The notes under the pieces are model-generated. The model ran no database searches. It saw nothing but the letters and a program-made list of their open reading frames with translations, and had not been told where the DNA came from. From an uncultured Eubacteriales bacterium (GTDB lineage Bacteria > Bacillota_A > Clostridia > Christensenellales > Aristaeellaceae), in the NCBI GenBank assembly GCA_902766515.1, contig CACXEB010000526.1, forward strand, positions 1 through 6,736: DNA of 6,736 bases, in the 5' to 3' direction. This document shows, piece after piece, positions 1 through 6,334 of this stretch. Position numbers and translations under genes: made by a program. Position 1 is the first letter of the stretch. Each line of letters begins with the position of its first letter.

Positions 1-23
1 GTTTGCTCCGTATTGTCCTGTGA

Positions 24-29
24 AGGAGG
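24..29 (+). promoter_or_regulatory. Ribosome binding site of the sigma factor gene
   Basis: AGGAGG is a full Shine-Dalgarno match. It lies 6 bases before the ATG at 36 but only 3 bases before the in-frame GTG at 33, so it favours ATG 36 as the start. No promoter can be assigned in the 23 bases to its left; the cluster's promoter is probably outside the window. Confidence 0.75.
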
Positions 30-35
30 CTGGTG

Positions 36-572
36 ATGCCGGTGGAGGAAGACAGGGACCTGGTGGTGCGACTCAGGGACGGGGACACGGAAGCGCTTGA
101 GCAGCTGATCACGCGCTGGCGTTCCCGCGCGGAAGCATACGCGTATCAGACGCTCCATGACCGCCAGGCCGCCGAGGACGCGGTACTGGAGGCTTTTGCC
201 CGGATCTATGCCGTCCGGACAGACCTGGATGAAAGCCGTTCCTTCTCCGCTTATCTGTTCACCATCGTCAGGCGGATCTGCATCGACGAGTTGCGCCGGC
301 GAAGGCGTTTCCCGGACCTGCCGGGCGACCTGCCGGAGCTGCCGATTGATTCGGCGGAAGATGAGTGGATCCGGCGGTTTGACCGGCTGAACCGCATTCA
401 TCTCCTTGCGGCGCTGAGCGAAACGGACAGGCGCATGCTGCTCGCGTTTGCAATGGAAGGAAAAACCACCAGACAAATCGCGGCGGAAATAGGCATGTCG
501 GACGTCCATGTGCGCGTCCGGCTGCACAGGATCCGCGCAAAACTGAGGAAAGGGATGGACCAATATGCGTGA
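36..572 (+). CDS. ECF-type RNA polymerase sigma factor (sigma-70 family)
   Basis: This is a 178-residue sigma factor of the extracytoplasmic-function class, which directs RNA polymerase to a small set of promoters, usually in response to an envelope or environmental signal. Region 2 spans about residues 15-95: an acidic helix (AAEDAVLEAFARIY) is followed by the core-binding and -10 recognition helix (FSAYLFTIVRRICIDELRRRRR). A short linker rich in Pro, Asp and Leu leads to region 4 at about 122-174, a helix-turn-helix (TTRQIAAEIGMSDVHVRVRLHR) that would read the -35 element. No region 1 or 3 is present, and the length is normal for the class. ATG 36 is chosen over GTG 33 because of ribosome binding site spacing. 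The 3' end overlaps the next gene by 8 bases (565-572), implying translational coupling with the small membrane protein. The target promoters cannot be deduced from this window. The family call is firm; the specific ECF subgroup is unknown. Confidence 0.93.
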   Translation: MPVEEDRDLVVRLRDGDTEALEQLITRWRSRAEAYAYQTLHDRQAAEDAVLEAFARIYAVRTDLDESRSFSAYLFTIVRRICIDELRRRRRFPDLPGDLPELPIDSAEDEWIRRFDRLNRIHLLAALSETDRRMLLAFAMEGKTTRQIAAEIGMSDVHVRVRLHRIRAKLRKGMDQYA

Positions 573-753
573 AAGCTATCTGGATCAGGTGATCCGCCGC
601 GGAAACGAACTGCAGCTGCTGGAGCGGGCTGCCGCCGGCCGGCCGGCAGGGTTATCCGCCGCCGTCCGCTGGGCGGTCGCGACGGCCCTGGGCCTGCTGG
701 CCCTGCTGTATCCCTCCATCAGCGCGGCCCAGGCCCTCCTGTACATCGCATGA
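565..753 (+). CDS. Small single-pass membrane protein between sigma factor and signal peptidase
   Basis: This 62-residue protein is not a family I recognise. Residues 1-35 are polar and charged (MRESYLDQVIRRGNELQLLERAAAG) and probably cytoplasmic. From about residue 36 to the C-terminus it is hydrophobic (VATALGLLALLYPSISAAQALLYIA), long enough for one membrane segment that ends almost at the stop codon. An AAAGGGA ribosome binding site lies about 9 bases before the ATG. The gene overlaps the sigma factor by 8 bases and the signal peptidase by 4 (ATGA), which argues that it is real and made in step with both. Its position directly after an ECF sigma gene is where an anti-sigma factor normally sits. 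However, it has no zinc-binding His-x3-Cys-x2-Cys motif and is far shorter than the known anti-sigma families. It could be a minimal membrane tether for the sigma factor, a partner of the peptidase, or a coupling peptide. The function is inferred from position only. Confidence 0.7.
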   Translation: MRESYLDQVIRRGNELQLLERAAAGRPAGLSAAVRWAVATALGLLALLYPSISAAQALLYIA

Positions 754-1397
754 AAGGAAGTCGGATACGGATGAAAACCCGAAAAACTGTCAGTAAAAAG
801 CCCCTGGGACGGGAAATCCTCGAATGGTGCTGCACGATCCTGGCCGCCGGGTTGATCGCGTTTCCCCTGAAGGCGTTCGCGTTCGAGCTGGTCCGGGTGG
901 ACGGCGGCTCCATGGACGATACGCTGGCCAACGGCGAAATCATGCTGGTCACCAAATACGACTACGCGACCGCATGGTTTTCCCTGCCGTGGCAGGATCC
1001 CGAAGCCCAGGCAGCCGCGCCGCGCGTGACCGTCGGCGGGGATCCGCAGCGCTTCGATATCGTGATCTGCCGCTACCCAGGGCGGGGCGGGACGATTTTT
1101 GTCAAGCGCGTGGTCGGCCTGCCGGGCGACACGGTCGCGCTGCGGGACGGCGACCTGTACGTCAACGGCGAACGGCAGGAGGAGCCCTATATCACCGACG
1201 CGTACAGAAGGACCGGCCGCGGAACCGGCCTGACCTTCGGACCGTATACCGTGCCCGACGGACACTATTTCGTCATGGGCGACCACCGGAACAACTCTAA
1301 CGACAGCCGCGCGCAGGGCGCCATCCCCCGGGACATGATCCTCGGCCATGTCCGCGGCATCCTGTTTCCGTTCGGCAGCGCACGTTCCGTTGAGTGA
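750..1397 (+). CDS. lepB: Signal peptidase I (S26 family)
   Basis: This membrane-bound serine protease removes signal peptides from exported proteins at the outer face of the cytoplasmic membrane. From the first ATG it is 215 residues, typical for the short Gram-positive type. One membrane anchor lies at about residues 27-45. The catalytic serine is Ser54 in the GGSMDDTL box, with Asp-Asp where many family members have a Pro before the Thr. The general base is Lys119 in VKRVVGLPGD. The conserved C-terminal box GDHRNNSNDSR lies at 177-187. All three signature boxes are intact, so the enzyme should be active. The ATG at 750 overlaps the previous stop as ATGA. An ATG at 771 is an alternative start, 12 bases after AAGGA, and would still leave a cytoplasmic tail of about 14 to 20 residues before the anchor. 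Between the catalytic boxes, about residues 74-100 hold a Pro/Ala/Trp-rich stretch. Its position after a sigma factor suggests a dedicated peptidase rather than the sole housekeeping copy, but this is inferred. The gene symbol is the generic family name (also sipS). Confidence 0.93.
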   Translation: MKGSRIRMKTRKTVSKKPLGREILEWCCTILAAGLIAFPLKAFAFELVRVDGGSMDDTLANGEIMLVTKYDYATAWFSLPWQDPEAQAAAPRVTVGGDPQRFDIVICRYPGRGGTIFVKRVVGLPGDTVALRDGDLYVNGERQEEPYITDAYRRTGRGTGLTFGPYTVPDGHYFVMGDHRNNSNDSRAQGAIPRDMILGHVRGILFPFGSARSVE

Positions 1398-1418
1398 TCC
1401 GGGCAGCGCCGGTCACTC
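1392..1418. terminator. Shared hairpin spanning both convergent stop codons
   Basis: GAGTGA-T-CCGG (1392-1402) pairs with CCGG-TCACTC (1409-1418) around a 6-base loop, giving a 10-base-pair stem with one bulged T. The stop codon of the signal peptidase (1395-1397) is in the left arm and that of the AraC regulator (complement of 1413-1415) is in the right arm. The genes are only 15 bases apart, so this is the only possible structure between them. Neither side is followed by a clear T-run, so it is not a standard intrinsic terminator. It may stop transcription weakly in both directions or protect mRNA 3' ends. Confidence 0.5.
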
Positions 1419-2276
1419 CGGACGCGTGTGCGCATTCAGGTGGATGCGCCGGTATTCCCGGGGCGAAACCCCGTTCATTTCAGCGAATGCCCTGTTGAAC
1501 ACCGTGATGGACTGAAAGCCGGCGGAATAGGCGCATTCCGTGATGGTCAGGCTGCTGTCGGTCAGCAGGCGCCGGGCGGCCTGGACGCGGACCCGCGCCA
1601 GGTATTCGGGAAACGAAGACCGCACGTACTGCCTGAAGAGCCTGGAGAAATACCAGGGGCTCAGTCCGACCGCGCCGGCCACCTCCGCCTGCCTGAGGTC
1701 GTCGGTGTAATGGGCGTCGATGTAGGCGCAGGCCTGGCGCATCCTGGACCAGGCCTCCGTGGAAAAACCGTCGGCGTCGGATTGACGGATTTTTGTCTTG
1801 TCCCCCTGTTCGGCCAGGAGCATCAGCATCTGGAAGACCACCAGCTTGCAGCGCGTCTCCCGGAAAAAATCCGTCGACTGGTAGATCGCCATGATCTCCT
1901 GCATCATCCGGGAAAGCCGCCCGGTCAGTTCCGGGTACTCCGCCCGGGCAAGATTGTGGACCGGGGAGAGCATCCGGATGGCGACGGCCAGGTCGCGGTT
2001 GCTTTCCAGCAGGCTGGCGGAAAACTGGATGAACAGCGTGCCGTTTTCCGGGATCGATATCATCTCATGCATCTCCCGGGGCCAGATCAGCAGGAGATCC
2101 CCCTCGGACAGGCGGTACGTTTCCCCGCTGATGCGGCAGGCGCAGTCATTCTTCAGCGCGAGGATGAATTCCGCCTCCGTGTGCCAGTGCGCCGGATAGT
2201 GAAACATCCCCTGGGAATTGGCGGCCGCGATATCCTCGACAGCCCCGAACCGGATGATTTCCCGCTGCTGCATCAT
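1413..2276 (-). CDS. AraC-family transcriptional regulator with N-terminal cupin sensor
   Basis: This 287-residue regulator has the layout common among carbohydrate-responsive AraC proteins. An N-terminal cupin-like effector domain (about residues 10-95) carries a typical HWHTEAEF stretch at residues 30-37. A helical linker follows, then a C-terminal double helix-turn-helix at about 180-280. The first DNA-binding helix region is QAEVAGAVGLSPWYFSRLFRQ. The second ends in the family signature TECAYSAGFQSITVFNRAFA followed by GVSPREYRR. A GAGGAG ribosome binding site (complement of 2283-2288) lies 6 bases before the ATG at 2276. The gene diverges from the MATE/GH9 operon across a 130-base control region, the usual arrangement for a regulator of the adjacent genes. 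The probable effector is a sugar or oligosaccharide related to the GH9 substrate, but nothing in the sequence identifies it. Whether it activates or represses is unknown; activation is most common in this family. Confidence 0.93.
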   Translation of the reverse strand: MMQQREIIRFGAVEDIAAANSQGMFHYPAHWHTEAEFILALKNDCACRISGETYRLSEGDLLLIWPREMHEMISIPENGTLFIQFSASLLESNRDLAVAIRMLSPVHNLARAEYPELTGRLSRMMQEIMAIYQSTDFFRETRCKLVVFQMLMLLAEQGDKTKIRQSDADGFSTEAWSRMRQACAYIDAHYTDDLRQAEVAGAVGLSPWYFSRLFRQYVRSSFPEYLARVRVQAARRLLTDSSLTITECAYSAGFQSITVFNRAFAEMNGVSPREYRRIHLNAHTRPE

Positions 2277-2296
2277 CTCACGCTCCTCTCCCCGTT

Positions 2297-2324
2297 ATGA
2301 TAGCAAAAATCGGGCAAAAGTCAA
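2297..2324 (-). promoter_or_regulatory. Predicted sigma-A type promoter of the AraC gene
   Basis: On the minus strand a -35 box TTGACT (complement of 2319-2324) and a -10 box TATCAT (complement of 2297-2302) are separated by 16 bases. The start site would fall near 2290, immediately before the ribosome binding site, so the leader would be only about 14 bases. This is a strong consensus match in otherwise G+C-rich DNA. Confidence 0.65.
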
Positions 2325-2331
2325 CAAAAAA
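2303..2331. promoter_or_regulatory. Phased A-tracts and 9-base direct repeat in the divergent control region
   Basis: Three A-runs begin at 2305, 2316 and 2326, about one helical turn apart, a pattern known to bend DNA. The first two sit in a direct repeat, GCAAAAATC (2303-2311) and GCAAAAGTC (2314-2322), identical at 8 of 9 positions with an 11-base period. The block covers the spacer and -35 box of the AraC promoter and lies just upstream of the -35 box of the MATE promoter. It could be an AraC half-site pair, an upstream promoter element, or both. The repeat is seen; its role is inferred. Confidence 0.45.
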
Positions 2332-2335
2332 GCGG

Positions 2336-2364
2336 TTGCCCCTCCGCCGCATGGTGCTTAATAT
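2336..2364 (+). promoter_or_regulatory. Predicted promoter of the MATE-GH9 operon
   Basis: A -35-like TTGCCC (2336-2341) and a -10-like TAATAT (2359-2364) are separated by 17 bases. Each matches its consensus at 4 of 6 positions, so the promoter may need an activator, which fits a divergent AraC regulator. The predicted start is near 2371. Its -35 box is 11 bases from that of the AraC promoter, so polymerase binding to the two promoters could interfere. Confidence 0.55.
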
Positions 2365-2370
2365 AGGCCA

Positions 2371-2388
2371 GGGTCCGGACATGGACCC
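2371..2388 (+). promoter_or_regulatory. Inverted repeat at the predicted start of the MATE-GH9 transcript
   Basis: GGGTCC (2371-2376) and GGACCC (2383-2388) are perfect inverted arms around 6 bases. An overlapping palindrome GTCCGGAC occupies 2373-2380. It sits at or just after the predicted transcription start and 2 bases before the GGAGG ribosome binding site (2391-2395). It could be a repressor operator or a 5' mRNA hairpin affecting stability or ribosome access. Confidence 0.4.
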
Positions 2389-2406
2389 GGGGAGGAACGC
2401 AGACAT

Positions 2407-3831
2407 ATGACAATTCGCGCGCAGGGGCGGCACATGATGGACATGACGGAAGGCCGTCCGGCCGGGCTGCTGCTCAGATTCATGGTGCCGCTGCTGATCG
2501 GCAATGTGTTTCAGCAGGTATACAGCATGGTGGACATGATGGTCGTGGGGCGGTACGTGGGACCGGACGCCCTGGCGGCCGTCGGCGCCACCAGCTCGCT
2601 GAATTTTCTCTTTTTCTCGCTCTGCAACGGGCTGTCCAACGGCATCGGCGTCCTGATCGCCCAGGCCTTCGGCGCCGGTCAGCCCCAGACGGTGAAGCGG
2701 CTGATCACGAACGCGGTGTACATCATGACTGGCAGCGCCCTGGTCATGGGCGGCCTGGGGTTTGCCCTGTCCCGGCCCGTGCTGGCGATGCTGGGCACGC
2801 CGGAAAACATCATCGGCCAATCGGTCGTGTATATGCGGGTCATGTGCCTGGGCATCATCGCGGTGTCCATGTACAACTGCGTCGCCGCCATCCTGCGGGG
2901 CATCGGCGATTCCAAAACGCCGCTGTTCTTCCTGGTGATCTCCTGCGCCCTGAACATCGTCCTGGACCTGTTCTTTATCCGCAGCCTGGGGCTGGGCGTG
3001 GGCGGCGCGGCGGCGGCCACCATCCTGTCCCAGCTCGTGTCCGCCGCAGGATGCATCCTGTATTCCCTGCGGCACAATCCCATGTTCCTGATCGACCGGG
3101 CGCAGTGGTCGCCGGACCGGGAACTGATCCGCCAGTGCTTCCGCATCGGCGTGCCGCTGGCCGCACAGTCCTCCCTGATCGCCCTGTCGCTGGTGATCCT
3201 GCAGTCGGTGGTCAACAGCTTCGGCTCCGTGGTCGGCGCGGCCTTTACGGCCACCAGCCGGGTGGAAGTGCTGGTGCAGCAGCCGTACAACTCACTGTTT
3301 GCCGCCCTGTCCACCTTTACGGGCCAGAACATCGGCGCCGGCAAAAAGGAGCGGATCAACCAGGGCTTCCGGCAGGCCGCGCTGCTGATGCTGGCATTCT
3401 CCGCCCTGATGACGCCCTTCTTCCAGTTTTTCAGCGAGGATGTGATGCGCCTGTTCGTGGACGCGGAACAGGGCGCGGAAGTGATCGCCTACGGCGCCAG
3501 GGGCCTCAGGCTGACCAGCTGGTTTTTCGCCCCGCTGGGCATGATCGGCGTCTGCCGGGGCGTGCTGAACGGCGCGGGCGACGCCGCGTATTCCCTCATT
3601 TCCGGTGTGTGTGAAATGGTGGGCCGCATCGCCTTCCCCAGGCCGCTGACGATGGTGCCCGCCATCGGCGTGTGGGGCATCTGGCTGGGCACCGCGCTGA
3701 CATGGACCCTGGTGGCGATCGCCAGCCTCCTGCGCTACCACAGCGGCGTCTGGCGGCGGAAGGCGGCCATTACCCGGCCGGCCGACCGCCCCGCCGTCCC
3801 GCAATTGAGCAAAGAAACCGGAGGATGCTGA
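2407..3831 (+). CDS. MATE-family multidrug/toxin exporter-like membrane transporter
   Basis: This 474-residue integral membrane protein belongs to the MATE (multidrug and toxic compound extrusion) family, carriers driven by a Na+ or H+ gradient. Hydrophobic segments run from about residue 20 to 445 and fit the usual 12 helices in two halves. The N-terminal half opens with LLLRFMVPLLIGNVFQQVYSM followed by VDMMVVGRYVGPDALAAVG, the typical first helix and loop of Clostridial MATE proteins, with Gln36, Gln37 and Asp43 in conserved places. The second half restarts near residue 240 with FRIGVPLAAQSSL. Residues 446-474 form a polar tail. GGAGG (2391-2395) lies 11 bases before ATG 2407. An ATG at 2434, 6 bases after AGGGG, is a credible alternative that would remove 9 residues. 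One base separates it from the GH9 gene, so the two are co-transcribed. Most family members export cationic drugs or metabolites. Here the context suggests a link to glycan breakdown, for example export of an aglycone or transport of a glycoside. The substrate is unknown. Confidence 0.94.
   Translation: MTIRAQGRHMMDMTEGRPAGLLLRFMVPLLIGNVFQQVYSMVDMMVVGRYVGPDALAAVGATSSLNFLFFSLCNGLSNGIGVLIAQAFGAGQPQTVKRLITNAVYIMTGSALVMGGLGFALSRPVLAMLGTPENIIGQSVVYMRVMCLGIIAVSMYNCVAAILRGIGDSKTPLFFLVISCALNIVLDLFFIRSLGLGVGGAAAATILSQLVSAAGCILYSLRHNPMFLIDRAQWSPDRELIRQCFRIGVPLAAQSSLIALSLVILQSVVNSFGSVVGAAFTATSRVEVLVQQPYNSLFAALSTFTGQNIGAGKKERINQGFRQAALLMLAFSALMTPFFQFFSEDVMRLFVDAEQGAEVIAYGARGLRLTSWFFAPLGMIGVCRGVLNGAGDAAYSLISGVCEMVGRIAFPRPLTMVPAIGVWGIWLGTALTWTLVAIASLLRYHSGVWRRKAAITRPADRPAVPQLSKETGGC
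3820..3824 (+). promoter_or_regulatory. Ribosome binding site of the GH9 gene
   Basis: GGAGG lies inside the last codons of the MATE gene, 8 bases before the ATG at 3833. It fixes the GH9 start and shows that ribosomes can re-initiate across the one-base gap. Confidence 0.75.
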
Positions 3832-3832
3832 C

Positions 3833-6334
3833 ATGACCGGAAAACCACCGCTGCTCCGCCTGGATGCCCGGCGCGGATACTTCAGGAACGAAGGCGTGAA
3901 TGTCATGGCCTTTGACGACATCTATCCGGAAGGCCACCAGGCCGGCGTGAGCATCCTCATGCACGGCCGGCGGATCGCCGCCTGCGGGGACCTGCGCTTT
4001 CAGCCGACGCCCGGCCAGTGGCAGCCCGTCCCCCGGCAGCTGAGCCGGACCGTGGACGAGCAGGCCCACGCCATCGTCACCCGGCTCAGCTATCCGGACG
4101 ATCAGCGCAGCCTGCGCGGCACCAACCCGATGATCTACCCCGACGCGGCGTTCGCCTATACGGTCACCGTCCGGGCCGAAGGGGACTCCGCCCTTTTGAC
4201 GGTGGACCTGGACAGCCCGCTGCCCGCCTGGCTGCAGGACAGGGTGAACTTCAACCTGGAACTGTTTCCCGGCGCGCTGTTCGGGCAGCCGTGGATCATG
4301 GACGGACAGGCCGGGGTTTTCCCGCGCCAGCCCAACGGTCCCCTGCTGCGCCGCCCCAGCCTGCTGGGCCGGTCCGGGCACCAGCGGCAGGACCCGGCGA
4401 TGGGCCCCTTCGCCGACCGGGACCGCCTGCTGGGCGACGGAAAGACCTACAATCCGCTGGCGGCGGACGACTGCATTGCGGCGCCCTATGCCGAAGGCCG
4501 GACGCTGACCGTCTGCCCGGACGATCCCCTGACCCGCCTCCAGGTGGAATGCCTGACCCCCGATACCGGGCTCGCCCTGTACGACGGCCGGATGAACCAC
4601 AACAACGGGTGGTTCGTGGTCAGCAGCCCGCTGCCCGCCGGGCGTACGGAAAACGCCCTGTGCTGGCGGATCACGCCCCACGCCGTGCCCGGCTGGCGGT
4701 CGCCCGCGGTGATCCAGGTATCGCAGGTGGGCTACCACCCGGACCAGGCCAAGCGCGCCGTCCTGGAAACGGATCCTGACGCAGCTGCGCCCGGCAGCGT
4801 GGCGCTCGAGCGGATCACCGCCCGGGGAATCGAACCGGTCCGGGAGTATCCCGTCACGCCCTGGGGCGATTTCCTGCGCTACCGCTACTGCCATGTCGAT
4901 TTTTCCGACGCGCGCGGGGAAGGCCTGTACCGGCTCCGCGCCGGTGAAGCGGTTTCGACCCTGTTCCGGATCAGCCGGGACGTATATGACCGGGGCGTAT
5001 GGCAGCCCGTACTGGAATACTTCCTGCCGGTGCAGATGTGCCATATGCGCGTGCAGGAAAAATACCGGGTGTGGCACGGCCTGTGCCACAGGGACGACGC
5101 GCGGATGGCCCCGACCGGGCTGAACCATTTTGACGGCTACGTCCAGCCCGGATCCACCCTGACGGCTTTCCGGCCCGGCGACTGCGTGCCCGGGCTCAAC
5201 GTCGGCGGCTGGCACGACGCGGGCGACTACGATCTCCGGGTGGAATCCCAGTCCGGCGAAGTCTACGTGCTGTCGCTGGCCCGGGAGGAGTTCGGGGTCG
5301 ACCTGGACGCCACCGCCATCGACCAGCGGAAACAGGTGGTGGAAATCCACCAGCCGGACGGCAAGCCGGACATCCTCCAGCAGGTCGAGCACGGGATGCT
5401 GTCCCTGGTCGGCGGCTGGCGCGCCCTGGGCCGGCTGTACCGCGGCATCATCTGCAACAGCCTGCGCCAGTATGTGCTGCTGGGTGACGCCGCGAACATG
5501 ACGGACAACGTGCCGGGCAACGAAGACGACCGCTGGGTGTTCACCGAGGATAACCCGGCCCGCGAGCTGACCGCCGCCGCGCATATGGCCGCCGGCGCAC
5601 GGGTGCTGGCCGGCTTCAACGACGCGCTGGCCCGGGACGGGCTGGCAGCGGCGGAAGCCGTGTACGCCCGCACCGCCTGCCCGGACGGGGATGACCGCGC
5701 CCATGGCGCGAAAATCCACGCGGCCGCGGAATTATTCATCACCACCGGAAAAACCGCCTACCGGGATGCCCTCTGCCGGGAGGCGGCGTATATCGCGGCG
5801 CACATGGCCAACCTCGGATGGATCGCCGCCCGGGTCGTCGACCGGCTGGCGGATCCGCTGTTTGCCCGGACCGTCCGGGATGCGCTGCCGGCGCTGAAAG
5901 CCCGCCTGGAGGCCCAGTGTGCCGAAACGCCGTACGGCATTCCCTACCGCCCGCACATCTGGGGCGCGGGCTGGGGCATCCAGGCCATGGCTTTCCGCTA
6001 TTATTTCCTGCACAAGGCGTTCCCGGAGACGTTTGACCGCCTTCCCCTGGAAAACGCCCTCCACTTCGTGCTGGGCTGCCATCCGGGCAGCAACGCCGCG
6101 TCTTTCGCCTCGGGCGTAGGCACAAAATCCGCCACGGTCGCCTATGGGGCAAACCGGGCGGACTGGTCCTATATCCCCGGCGGGGTGATCTCCGGCACAG
6201 CGCTGATCCGGCCGGATTTTCCGGAGCTGCTCGAGTATCCCTTTCTGTGGCAGCAGACGGAATACGTGCTGGGCGGCGGATCGTCCAACTATATGTTCCT
6301 GGCGCTGGCCGTGCAGCATTTCTTTGCACGCTGA
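3833..6334 (+). CDS. Glycoside hydrolase family 9 enzyme with N-terminal extension and Ig-like domain
   Basis: This 833-residue enzyme would hydrolyse beta-linked glycans or oligosaccharides by the inverting GH9 mechanism. There are three parts. Residues 1 to about 290 form a non-catalytic extension of mixed, probably beta-rich character that I do not recognise. Residues about 293-380 match the Ig-like domain that precedes many GH9 enzymes (CelD-type; IQVSQVGYHPDQAKRAVLE). Residues about 384-833 form the alpha/alpha-barrel catalytic domain. The acidic motif GGWHDAGDYD places Asp462 and Asp465 as the catalytic base pair. Glu810 in WQQTEYVLGG is the likely proton donor. The usual GH9 His-His-Arg substrate motif is absent; the equivalent region reads SGVGTKSATVAYGANRADWS (residues 760-779), with Arg775 as the only basic candidate near the expected place. 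This points to a divergent subgroup, perhaps an exo-acting glucosidase or glucosaminidase rather than a classical endoglucanase. There is no signal peptide or membrane segment, so it is probably cytoplasmic and acts on imported oligosaccharides. It is co-transcribed with the MATE gene. The family call is firm; the substrate is not determined. Confidence 0.93.
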   Translation: MTGKPPLLRLDARRGYFRNEGVNVMAFDDIYPEGHQAGVSILMHGRRIAACGDLRFQPTPGQWQPVPRQLSRTVDEQAHAIVTRLSYPDDQRSLRGTNPMIYPDAAFAYTVTVRAEGDSALLTVDLDSPLPAWLQDRVNFNLELFPGALFGQPWIMDGQAGVFPRQPNGPLLRRPSLLGRSGHQRQDPAMGPFADRDRLLGDGKTYNPLAADDCIAAPYAEGRTLTVCPDDPLTRLQVECLTPDTGLALYDGRMNHNNGWFVVSSPLPAGRTENALCWRITPHAVPGWRSPAVIQVSQVGYHPDQAKRAVLETDPDAAAPGSVALERITARGIEPVREYPVTPWGDFLRYRYCHVDFSDARGEGLYRLRAGEAVSTLFRISRDVYDRGVWQPVLEYFLPVQMCHMRVQEKYRVWHGLCHRDDARMAPTGLNHFDGYVQPGSTLTAFRPGDCVPGLNVGGWHDAGDYDLRVESQSGEVYVLSLAREEFGVDLDATAIDQRKQVVEIHQPDGKPDILQQVEHGMLSLVGGWRALGRLYRGIICNSLRQYVLLGDAANMTDNVPGNEDDRWVFTEDNPARELTAAAHMAAGARVLAGFNDALARDGLAAAEAVYARTACPDGDDRAHGAKIHAAAELFITTGKTAYRDALCREAAYIAAHMANLGWIAARVVDRLADPLFARTVRDALPALKARLEAQCAETPYGIPYRPHIWGAGWGIQAMAFRYYFLHKAFPETFDRLPLENALHFVLGCHPGSNAASFASGVGTKSATVAYGANRADWSYIPGGVISGTALIRPDFPELLEYPFLWQQTEYVLGGGSSNYMFLALAVQHFFAR

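Noticed and set aside
632..650. GGCCGG-rich palindromic run inside the small membrane protein gene
   Set aside because: It encodes an Ala-Gly-Arg-Pro-Ala-Gly stretch in frame with G+C-rich codons; chance palindromes of GCCGGC are common in such DNA.
565..753. Zinc-binding anti-sigma factor
   Set aside because: The protein contains no cysteine or histidine and is too short for that domain, so only the positional argument for an anti-sigma role remains.
1428..2300. A 290-codon open frame on the plus strand, opposite the AraC gene
   Set aside because: The minus-strand frame is an unambiguous AraC regulator with its own ribosome binding site and promoter; the opposite frame has no domain.
2278..3359. 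Two minus-strand open frames opposite the first part of the MATE gene
   Set aside because: Both are antisense shadows. The His/Gln/Asp-rich and Arg/Thr/Met-rich translations resemble no family, and the plus strand encodes an intact MATE protein.
3770..5719. A 649-codon open frame on the minus strand, opposite the end of MATE and most of GH9
   Set aside because: Its translation is a low-complexity mix rich in Gly, Arg, Val, His and Pro with no recognisable domain, and it lies opposite a clear GH9 gene. G+C-rich codon bias leaves the antisense frame free of stops.
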